A stretch of 64,000 bases of DNA from Zychaea mexicana (Eukaryota; Mucoromycota; Mucoromycetes; Mucorales; Lichtheimiaceae). Positions 10,690 through 20,068 of this stretch are shown here, piece after piece. Position 1 is the first letter of the stretch; each line of letters begins with the position of its first letter. The stretch lies in the NCBI RefSeq assembly GCF_025766255.1, contig NW_026516669.1, forward strand, positions 62,001 to 126,000. Direction: 5' to 3'. The position numbers were made by a program, and so were the translations under genes. The notes beneath the pieces are model-generated. The model saw nothing but the letters and a program-made list of their open reading frames with translations. It had not been told where the DNA came from and made no database searches.

Positions 10690-12284
10690 TTACCTGTTGT
10701 AAGCCATGTTGCCTCGTACACGAGTATAGTCGGTTAAGCATTCGATAGGACCGGCACCGATGACAGCAAGTTCTTGATCCCAGATGAACTTGTTGGCAGT
10801 GTTACGGACATCCGAGACGGAGATCTTGTCAATAGCCTGCGCCAACTCATCACCGCTCAATCGCTTGCCGGTGGTCAAGATCTGGCTACCGATATCCTTG
10901 GCGACAGCAGAGGTGGAGTCGAGGCTCAACAACAAGCTAGCCTTGAGCTGGACCTTGGCGCGTTCGACTTCGCTAGCAGTGACGGTAGTCGAGAGACGGT
11001 TCCATTCCTTTTGCAGAAAGTGAACAAGATCATCGATCTGTTCGCGGTTCTGGGTAGCAGCATAGAAGCCCCAGAGACCGGTATCCTTGTAACCCTTGGT
11101 GAACGAAGCGAACGAATCGGCGAGATGGTGGCTGTTGACGACGGTAGAAAGACGCGACGACAAGTTGGCGGCACCGCCCAAGGTGCTATCCCACGAACCA
11201 ACGATGCTTTGCATGACCAACAAGTTCAAGTATTCCGAGGACATGAAAGGAGCACCCTCGACCGCCAGGGCAATGTGGGCTTGCTGGGCAAGATCGTCAC
11301 GCAGACGGATCTCGGAACCGGTGAACGAAGGCTGGACACCAGCGGCAGCAGATCCAGCAGCAAGCGAGCCAAAGCTTTTTTCGGCTAACTTGACCAAAGC
11401 ATCGTGCTCGACATCACCAGCACCGACCAAAACAATACGGTTGGCGGTGTAGTTGGCTTTGACAAAGCTGGTCAAGTCCTGCGAGGTCAAGTTCTCGACG
11501 TTCAAACCAGCGACGGGCAAACCAAGGCTGGTGCCCTGGAAAGCGGTGGCGTGCAAGTGCTCGAAGGTCACATCCTCCATGCTAGGTTGTTGGTTCAAAA
11601 CGGCAGCGCGTTCGCTTTCCAAGCTGTCGAGCTTCAAGTCCTGAACGATTTCAGAAAGGCTCTGGACGGTCTTTTCGACGTTTGATCCGATCGTCTTGGC
11701 AGCGTAGTAGGTCTGATCGTGCGTGGTGCGAGCTGTCAATTCACCGCCAGTTTGCTTGCCGTTCTATTGTTTTTTTTTGTAAAAAACCAAACCGTAAAAT
11801 AGATTCAATTATCGTCCGCTCTTTCTTTCTTTCTCTTGAGTGACATATGAGAACGCACATGCACACATACATGTACGCTATACGCAGGTGAAATATGACA
11901 TGAGAAAGAATGCTAACCTTAAGAGCAATACGACCAATCAAGTTAGCGGCACCGCTGTTGCTTGCCGATTCAGCACGGGAGCCCGCGTCAATCCAAACAC
12001 CAACAGTGGCAGCACCATTGGCAGTCGTGTTTTCCTCGGTGGCGATCGTCAAACCGTTGGAAAGGACTGTGGTGCGAGTGGCGGCGACCTGCTTAGCAGC
12101 CGTGGCCAAAGGTCGGACGAACTGGTAATATGTGTATATAGATTTGTTTTTTTAAGGGAGGGCCGTAATTGTATAATGAGACTTTCTCCACCTGACTAAA
12201 TGCGTGCAATGTCGGTTTGGAAGTTACCTGCTTGGTCAAGCCGGCTTGGCTCTGAAGGGTATTGGAAAGAAGCCGTGATGCCAT
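10690..12284 (-). CDS. QCR1: Cytochrome bc1 complex core subunit 1 (M16-peptidase-like)
   Basis: Three exons (12284-12228, 12121-11918, 11763-10690) give 444 residues, normal for core protein 1. The N-terminus (MASRLLSNTLQSQAGLTKQ) is a typical Arg/Ser-rich mitochondrial presequence. The M16 fold follows, with VLSNGLTIATEE, VGVWIDAGSR, SEIRLRDD and the core-1-like YKDTGLWGFYAATQNREQ. The position where active processing peptidase has HxxEH reads GAANLIGRIALK, so the zinc site is absent. That fits a structural core subunit of complex III rather than MPP-beta. It acts on the matrix side of the inner mitochondrial membrane, supporting complex III assembly. Assignment to QCR1 rests on similarity to yeast core 1, particularly the YKD-GLWGF stretch. 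Confidence 0.93.
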
Positions 12285-12679
12285 TAGAGTGGGGAGAAGT
12301 AAAGGAAAGCTGTTTTGTGTGGCCGACTGCCAAAATTTGCTTCAGCTGGGGGGGTTTCGCTGCTGGTGGCGTCACGATTTTTTTTTCTTTGCGCGCCTTT
12401 CTTCGAAACACTGGCCAATGCCCGCCATTACCATAGCAATGCCGTCGATATTGACGGTTGCTATGGTAATACTGTGTACTAGCAACAGAAACTTGAATGT
12501 CAATATTTGACTCATCAACTGGGATGTTCTCAAACCACTGCTTGGCTTAACATAACTGAAACACTTGAATGAGCTTTTATACGCAGTAAATACTGTGTAA
12601 CTGAAATTGTTGAGTAGCATATGTTGAAAATTACATATATCACAGCACTTTGACGGTTTGTAAGCAGACTGGCCGTATC
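12285..12679. promoter_or_regulatory. QCR1 upstream region
   Basis: This is 5' flanking DNA of QCR1 reaching to the Tc1-type relic. It contains the hairpin listed separately at 12,427-12,470. No promoter element can be assigned with confidence. Confidence 0.4.
12427..12470. repeat. Hairpin-forming inverted repeat
   Basis: The arms attaccatagcaatgccgtc and gacggttgctatggtaat are complementary apart from two extra bases and flank a 6 bp loop (gatatt). The stem is about 18 bp, roughly 150 bp upstream of the QCR1 start and 220 bp from a transposase relic. It could be a transposon-end remnant or a cruciform/regulatory site; neither is shown. Confidence 0.7.
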
Positions 12680-13120
12680 ATGAGCGAAGAGCAAAAAACG
12701 GCTGTTGTCAGCTTTATTGATGTTAACCCTTCTGCTGCTGTAGCTGAAGAGACCCAGCATTTGTTGAAGCGATTCAAAGATCTGAAAGTTTCACATATTA
12801 TTATTTATAACTTCATGAGAAGCGAATGCAATCTTTCGTTGAAGAAAGTTGACTTTCCATCGAATGAAACAGTCCTGCAAAGATTGAGGAGCGGTACGAG
12901 TGGGTTTGCAAATGGGAAAAAGTGGGTTTGCAAATGGGAAAAGACAGGCATGAATTTTCTGACGAATTGCGTTTTCCTTAACGAAACGGTGGAGAGCTTG
13001 GTCCAAAAAGGAACGCGTTCCATTGTTACCAGGGCTGCTACGCGAGCAAAACCGACGTGCTATCTCTGCTGCAGGTTTGATTACAGTCGCGGTAAAAAGT
13101 CGAGATCTGCGAAGCCCTTT
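12680..13120 (+). pseudogene. Tc1/mariner-type transposase relic
   Basis: The frame starting MSEEQKTAV matches the middle of the transposase at 52.3-52.7 kb. Shared landmarks are a FID.NPSA segment, HLLKRF, an YNFMRSECNLSLKK block and MNFLTNCVFL. The catalytic Asp after CVFL is replaced (NETV instead of DES). A ~20 bp internal tandem duplication (gtgggtttgcaaatgggaaa, near 12,900-12,945) disrupts the frame. No N-terminal or DDE C-terminal portion remains. It is more diverged than the two copies at 52 and 62 kb, so it belongs to an older insertion. Confidence 0.85.
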
Positions 13121-13743
13121 TTCTTTCTCGCCACCATCCTCCTTATATACTACTTTTAATCACAAATTCAATAAACAACACATGAAGCATATAGGTTCAT
13201 ATCAATTTATTGGCTATGTAATTTTTGATACAAAGTGCTGTACTTGCGTCATATTAAATTGGCCATGTACTTTCTGATGATATAGAGTGCCGTACTTGCA
13301 TGAATAGTGTGCTGCTGCCAGCAGATAATTATTTAAGAAATCATAAGAAATTTTACCAATCTAATGATTGAGAAAATTTTATTACTCTTGGAATTATTTA
13401 TTATTAGAAATTAATAATCCTCTTATTAGTGAATATTATAGATATTCATCTAGGTGATTAATCATTAATCTAATGATTATTATAAATATTTTATATAATT
13501 CCCAAATCTTGTAAATATTTAAGATGTTAAGAGATTATAATCAAGAAATAGAATATTTATAATTTCCTTGGCATTTCTGATCCAAATATAATTACTATGA
13601 TAGAACACTATTTACTAGTATATTAATTATTATATAAATTACTAACTACTATTCTAATTGCTAAAATTATAGGTAGAAAAAATGATATGTATACTTAGTT
13701 ATTATTTTCAAATATCTCATTTTCATATATATTATTTGCCATG
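13121..13743. other. AT-rich non-coding stretch
   Basis: Beyond the relic, sequence from about 13,310 becomes very AT-rich (many ttaat/attaat blocks) up to the TA that flanks the 3.8 kb inverted-repeat element. No coding potential. It may be insertion debris or ordinary AT-rich spacer. Confidence 0.5.
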
Positions 13744-13794
13744 TACAGGATTTTTCATCTCCTAGTGGACGTTTGAATTTTTATTTAGGCAGAG

Positions 13795-14220
13795 TGGACA
13801 TGAATGTTAGTCTGAGTGGACATGAATGAAAGTTAATCTGGACATGAATAATAATTGATCTGGACATGAATGAAAATCGAGCTGGACATGAATGAAAATC
13901 GAGCTGGACATGAATGAAAATCGAGCTGGACATGAATGAAAATCGATCTAGACATGAATGAAAATCGAGCTGGACATGAATGAAAATCGAGCTGGACATG
14001 AATAAAGATCGATCTGGACATGAATATAAAACGATCTGGACATGAATATACATCGACCTGGACATGAATATAAATCGATCTGGACATGAGTAAAATCAAT
14101 CTGGACAAAATAAAAATCAATCTGTACATGAATGAAAATCATTCTGACAAGAATAATAATCAATCTAAACATGAATAATAGACAACCTGGACATAATAAC
14201 AGTCAACCTGGACATAGTTT
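13795..14220. repeat. ~22 bp minisatellite inside the left arm (mirrored at 17,106-17,531)
   Basis: About 19 tandem variants of a unit resembling ctggacatgaatgaaaatcga run through the outer part of each arm, most regular between 13,850 and 14,060 and degenerating inward. Long open frames across it (SFMSSSIFIHVQ-type repeats) are a by-product of the repeat and are not proposed as genes. The subterminal position inside the inverted repeats resembles the transposase-binding arrays of foldback elements. Confidence 0.9.
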
Positions 14221-15134
14221 TAGTCAACTAAGACATAATAAAAGTTGAAGTAGATAATATATTAAGTGTAGCAGAGCAGAATATATGAGTACTTTAGATT
14301 TTCAATTCAAGTCAAGACATAATAGAAGTTAAGCAGTACAAAGCCAATGTCAAGATATAGTAGTATGGCTGTTTCACTCGTGACAAGAAGCTTGTAGGCT
14401 AATGTACAGGAAATGGCAAGGGTGCGTCAGAGACTCACTACTGTGCGCATAAGCCTATTTTGCTGCTGTGGGAACTGGGCCTGAGCGTTTCCCCTCATTT
14501 CACTTTACCCGGGTTGAGTTTGAAACAAATTGGAGGCTGGTGGCAGAGGTAGGTGGAAAGTGTGGGGTTTGTTAGCAGCAGCAGGGAGGAAAAAAACAAC
14601 AACCAAAGATCCTTTTTTTTCTCATTACCATTCGCCATGGCAAATCAACAGCTTCGACGCACACTTGTAAATGGCTCCTACTCTCTTCACGATGAATAAA
14701 AACAAAGAAAACAAAACGGCACAATCCACGGATTTATTGAAAAACGAAATGAAGGTAACTGTTTTCTTAAAAAAAGCATGTGCTCAAGATTTATAAAGGA
14801 GTAGACCGCCGTTACTGCTGCTTAAAAAAACGCTGGATAAGTGAACAAGGGAAGGAAAAGGTTATCGGTTGTGCTTGAGGTATAGCTTTAGTGGAGATAT
14901 TATCATCCAGAATTACTGCTTCTTTCTCATTTTCTCTGTATATACTTGATGCACCATCTTGCACCAATCCAACGTCAAACTTACGTGCGTAATACAACAT
15001 CGTCCTCTACCTGCACAAACCATTCGTACTCACAACAAGAACGACGCAACAATTTTCTTCTCCATTACTCATACACAATTATATACAACATGACGCTGAT
15101 CCGCCATTGACTTGCAAAATATACAGCCTGACGC

Positions 15135-16191
15135 ATTTATTTTCCACTATCATGTACGCCCATATTACACGATGACAACTATGACGCCGGTCTTTTTGTT
15201 TTAATACTTGTACGCTCAAGCACATCATCATCGTAATGACGGTCATCTCTTTCTTTGCTGTTTGTATTCACATCAATGCGATGATAATTATATTCCTATG
15301 ATGCATACACACCACCACAACTATAATCCTCCTCTGCAATTCGCTGTACTCGCCCACACACGATGGCAACAACGATAACCTTTTTCTTTTAGCATATGCC
15401 AACACGAACATTGCCGGTCTTGATGGATAAGGTAGCTATATATGCTGATGGGTGGTATGTAGGGTTTTATTATTGTTACTGTAGATGTTATGGTTGGGAT
15501 GAAAAAAATAAAAGTAAAAGATCATACATTATGTAGTCATCATGTTTCAGTTGTCTGCATAAACAGTTGTGAGATGGGATTGCATGTTATTACAAGTGCT
15601 TCTATAAAAACTATAGATATAGCTCTGAGCGGTGATGATAATATGGCAGGGACAAAGAAGAAAAGGCGTTTGTTGTTATGAAGGAGGAAGTTTCTTTGCT
15701 ATTACAACAGCAACTTTATTTGTTGTTAATAACAACAACTATGAACAACCGACAAGTTACTACCCTTGACGACTCGCTACGCTCTCTCTCACTCGACTGT
15801 ACGTGGAGTTCTTGCACTCATTCCTAATGAAATCGTGTGCGTTCCTGCTGCTCGATGGCAGATCTTCAAGGATCGCATCTCGGAATTGTGTGGCTACAAA
15901 TGGGTTCACAAACGCGAGACTGTGCATGGCACCAGACGCTCTGCCACGCAATATCAATAATTACAATAACCATCCTTCACCACGAAACAACATCCTTCGC
16001 ACCTGTATGACTCTTGTAGAACCTTCTTCGTTGTCTTTCTTATATAACGGTCAACATACTTTATTTTCATCCAATTCACAGCAACACAAAAGGAAAGAAA
16101 CCCGTCAGTTATCCTTCCTGCTATCTACAGCTCATTTTCCATAAAGACCGGCGATGTTAACATTGGTATATGCAAAAGGTAAAAAGTAATC
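15135..16191. other. Spacer of the 3.8 kb inverted-repeat element
   Basis: Unique sequence between the two arms. Weak inverted similarity resumes inside it: 15,378-15,430 (acctttttcttttagcatatgcc...gccggtctt) matches the complement of 16,141-16,180, implying older, longer arms broken by a ~240 bp indel. Short open frames at 15,766-15,960 and 15,803-16,144 overlap one another and match nothing I recognise. No transposase signature. Confidence 0.6.
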
Positions 16192-18218
16192 GCGTCAGGC
16201 TGTATATTTTGCAAGTCAATGGCGGATCAGCGTCATGTTGTATATAATTGTGTATGAGTAATGGAGAAGAAAATTGTTGCGTCGTTCTTGTTGTGAGTAC
16301 GAATGGTTTGTGCAGGTAGAGGACGATGTTGTATTACGCACGTAAGTTTGACGTTGGATTGGTGCAAGATGGTGCATCAAGTATATACAGAGAAAATGAG
16401 AAAGAAGCAGTAATTCTGGATGATAATATCTCCACTAAAGCTATACCTCAAGCACAACCGATAACCTTTTCCTTCCCTTGTTCACTTATCCAGCGTTTTT
16501 TTAAGCAGCAGTAACGGCGGTCTACTCCTTTATAAATCTTGAGCACATGCTTTTTTTAAGAAAACAGTTACCTTCATTTCGTTTTTCAATAAATCCGTGG
16601 ATTGTGCCGTTTTGTTTTCTTTGTTTTTATTCATCGTGAAGAGAGTAGGAGCCATTTACAAGTGTGCGTCGAAGCTGTTGATTTGCCATGGCGAATGGTA
16701 ATGAGAAAAAAAAGGATCTTTGGTTGTTGTTTTTTTCCTCCCTGCTGCTGCTAACAAACCCCACACTTTCCACCTACCTCTGCCACCAGCCTCCAATTTG
16801 TTTCAAACTCAACCCGGGTAAAGTGAAATGAGGGGAAACGCTCAGGCCCAGTTCCCACAGCAGCAAAATAGGCTTATGCGCACAGTAGTGAGTCTCTGAC
16901 GCACCCTTGCCATTTCCTGTACATTAGCCTACAAGCTTCTTGTCACGAGTGAAACAGCCATACTACTATATCTTGACATTGGCTTTGTACTGCTTAACTT
17001 CTATTATGTCTTGACTTGAATTGAAAATCTAAAGTACTCATATATTCTGCTCTGCTACACTTAATATATTATCTACTTCAACTTTTATTATGTCTTAGTT
17101 GACTAAAACTATGTCCAGGTTGACTGTTATTATGTCCAGGTTGTCTATTATTCATGTTTAGATTGATTATTATTCTTGTCAGAATGATTTTCATTCATGT
17201 ACAGATTGATTTTTATTTTGTCCAGATTGATTTTACTCATGTCCAGATCGATTTATATTCATGTCCAGGTCGATGTATATTCATGTCCAGATCGTTTTAT
17301 ATTCATGTCCAGATCGATCTTTATTCATGTCCAGCTCGATTTTCATTCATGTCCAGCTCGATTTTCATTCATGTCTAGATCGATTTTCATTCATGTCCAG
17401 CTCGATTTTCATTCATGTCCAGCTCGATTTTCATTCATGTCCAGCTCGATTTTCATTCATGTCCAGATCAATTATTATTCATGTCCAGATTAACTTTCAT
17501 TCATGTCCACTCAGACTAACATTCATGTCCACTCTGCCTAAATAAAAGTTCAAACGTCCACTAGGAGATGAAAAATCCTGTATATTATTTACTACGTTTA
17601 TTAAAAAATCAATTTATTTTTTTGATTTTAATCTCTTAGTATCTTGAAAGTTTATGAACTTTATGAAATTAATCATCAAATTAATGTTTAACCTCTGTAG
17701 TTGACTTTCAGACTGTGGCAATTGAAATATCTTGTAAAGTGGCCACAAGCTCGTCCAGCATCAAAGCACATTGACCAATTCATTCGACCTACATGAATTT
17801 TTCCACAAACTCCCAATCTTCAGTATCGTCATTATCAGTTTTAGAGGGCAATTTATCTAGTTGGGTAACTTCAACCTGCTCTGGATCTTCCAATAGTGTC
17901 ACACTACCAAAAAAAAATAGTAATCTATATGAAATTGCAAATACATCAGTTCTGTCAAGGCCATAACATTTATCCCTAGAATTACCTGTTGTCAGCAGCC
18001 ATGTCGTCATATTTCCTTTTCAGGCGAGTGCAATATACTTGACTGTTATTAGTGTACTGAGCAGCACGCTTTGGATCGGTTGACATGAACTTTGTGATCT
18101 TCACAAATTGTCCTCCAAAGTCCACAGATGGATCGAAGTGCAGATAACTTGCTCTTGCTTGAGTTGTCGTATTTTACACTGTCACCAACAATTTTCATTA
18201 CTGTTTGGTATAGATGAA

Positions 18219-19090
18219 TAGGGGTCGCAATCTGACCTGCGGGTCAAAACCAACAACCCACGGGTTGAGGACGGGTCAACGGGTCGGGTTGATGCTTTTC
18301 TGACCCTCGGGTCGACCTGTCCAACCCTTGACCCGACCCGTTGACCCGTCGTGACCCGTGTATACATATAATATGTATGAGGTACTTATATTTAAGTAGT
18401 CAATTTTCTTGTTGGGAAACATCATTAGTTGTCAATATGTCTGCTATAGAACTATAGCATAAAACGTACTTAATTCTTTTTATTGTGGGATTATACTTTA
18501 TATTCAACAGTATGGGATAAGTAAGCTATAAGCAATATATATGATAGGAGTAAAGAAGTAGCAATAGCGCAATGAGAATATACAATAGAAGGTGGCAGTA
18601 AGAGACGCGATTTAACAAAAGACAGAAAAGGAGTTGAGAAAAGAGAATCGAAGGAAGAAGAAAGAAGTGAAAAGAAAAGGGAAAAGGGAAAAGGATAAGG
18701 GGCATATAGGGAAGTCGATTTTCAACCATACTTTAAATATTATGCTTTCTTTAAAGCATGTGAGCCCAAGCGATTTCTTTTGTGATGGCACGAAACCCTT
18801 TACCTTTAAGAATAATCACTCAAAACGTAGATGTTGCTAGCACTGCTAGGAATTTGCATGCCATCATCTTAGAGAGCTATATATATATAGAGCTTTGCAC
18901 TTCCAGCGCTCAAGTTCAGGCTGATTGACACTTCCTTCATCACTACATTGAAATCAGTCTTGACCCGTCAACCCGAGTTTTGACCCGTCGGGTTGAATGG
19001 GTCGGGTCGGGTCGGGTCAGTGCTTTCTTGACCCACAGGTCAACGGGTCAGACCCTTGACCTGACCCGACCCGTCCAATTGCGACCCCTA
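18219..19090. mobile_element. Non-autonomous hAT-type element (872 bp)
   Basis: The ends are perfect 13 bp inverted repeats (TAGGGGTCGCAAT...ATTGCGACCCCTA) flanked by the 8 bp direct duplication TAGATGAA (18,211-18,218 and 19,091-19,098). An 8 bp target duplication and a terminus resembling CAGGGGTC.GCAA are typical of the hAT superfamily. Both subterminal regions are dense in GGGTC/GACCC motifs, likely transposase-binding repeats. No transposase is encoded. It interrupts the nuclease-like gene, and removing one TSD copy restores a continuous local frame. Confidence 0.9.
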
Positions 19091-19269
19091 TAGATGAATG
19101 ATGAGTGGATCGTTCATAGTGGAGATTGTCAGGATGCTTCTTTCCCCCCCCCTGATGTAAGAAAGTTGATAAGAGCAGCATAGATCAGAAGCAACTTGTC
19201 CTTCTTTAATTCTTCTTGAATGCAGTTACATATGTTCTGAGAGTTACATCCTTGGTTAAGTGATCACTG

Positions 19270-19650
19270 GGTGTTTGTAAGCAACGGAAATTAATTATTA
19301 ATAATTTAATGTTCAACAGATTTTAATTACTTGTAAGAACTGTAATTAATTAATATTAATGTTGAGTTATAATTGTTATAAATAATTAAGATAAAAATAA
19401 AAAAAATAACTTTAATATTTTTGTTATCTATAATTCTAAAAGATCAATATTCATCAAAGGGTTTTAAAGAACTATGTATAATTCTTATTAAACCTAGGAT
19501 AATAAAAGAATGAATATTCTTTTTTATCCTATATCAGAAATGAAATGACGAGGTGTTCTTGATTTATATAAAGAGATATAAGAGGTAGACTGGGTATGGT
19601 CCACCCTTACATGTAGGATTTATTAAATATAATAACTTTGGTTGTTAATA
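19270..19650. other. AT-rich insertion in the nuclease-like gene
   Basis: This stretch is much richer in A+T than the coding sequence on both sides and separates two parts of the broken gene. It includes a tatataaagagatataagagg segment near 19,563 that could be a TATA-type promoter, as in a solo LTR, but I cannot define LTR ends or a target duplication. Other origins are possible. Confidence 0.4.
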
Positions 19651-20068
19651 TTTAATATCTAATATGGAAATTGAGGGTGGCTGATGAACTTGGACGCCAG
19701 TGATTTTGATGCAACGTTTTTGACACAGTAAATCACCAGCACCAGATATTCCTTGAACTGCTGATAGACATTTAGGCAATAACAGATGGCTCGGCTCATG
19801 AAGTTTTCGTTGACGATTTGCTGTACTTCTATTACGATTGGTGGGAATTTGCCGAAAAAGTACGAACCATCACAAATTGCACCATCACTAAACGATGTAA
19901 ATGAAGCGACATACGTGTTGTTGGGATTACTGACAATAGCTTTTGAGACAAGGTTCGGGATGGACTGATCTTGCAACATAAGCTTACTGACTATATCAGT
20001 ACCTGAACGAAAATCTGGAGCTGGTAGTTTGTATTGAAGAAGCTCTTCACTGATATCCGTTATGATTG

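Larger units (their letters stand above)
13746..17580. mobile_element. 3.8 kb foldback-like element with 1.39 kb terminal inverted repeats
   Basis: Two arms of exactly 1389 bp, 13,746-15,134 and 16,192-17,580, are reverse complements and almost identical; one mismatch was noticed near the outer end. They flank a 1057 bp spacer. The outer ends read CAGGATTTTTCATC...GATGAAAAATCCTG and are bordered on both sides by TA (13,744-13,745 and 17,581-17,582), consistent with a TA target-site duplication as in Tc1/mariner-type insertion. No transposase is encoded, so it would be non-autonomous. Arm identity suggests recent formation or ongoing gene conversion. It could form a giant hairpin or be transcribed to double-stranded RNA. 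Confidence 0.9.
17789..20068 (-). pseudogene. Disrupted PD-(D/E)XK-nuclease-like gene
   Basis: Read on the minus strand, an exon from 20,068 to about 19,659 encodes a domain with GAICDGSYFFGKFPPIVIEVQ, the acidic-then-ExQ pattern of Rpn/PDDEXK-type nuclease-like proteins abundant in mucoralean genomes. Matching downstream coding continues at about 19,250-19,150 (EELKKDKLLLIYAALINFL), 19,140-19,100, 18,180-18,000 (KRKYDDMAADN) and 17,875-17,789 (DWEFVEKFM). The pieces are separated by an AT-rich insertion (about 19,270-19,650), a poly-G frameshift near 19,150, a hAT-type insertion and another frameshift near 18,150. The AADN-to-SVTLLEDPE junction is a normal intron. The gene must once have been whole. 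The family call is moderate. Confidence 0.6.

Noticed and set aside
10774..11388. 204-codon plus-strand frame opposite QCR1
   Set aside because: Antisense shadow of the well-supported QCR1 exon.
10690..12284. Calling the M16-like gene the beta subunit of mitochondrial processing peptidase
   Set aside because: The HxxEH zinc motif is missing, and core-1-like blocks such as YKDTGLWGF are present.
13781..14172. Long minus-strand open frames of 74-98 codons (and their mirror copies at 17,154-17,545)
   Set aside because: They are translations of the 22 bp minisatellite and stay open in all three frames; there is no evidence of a protein.
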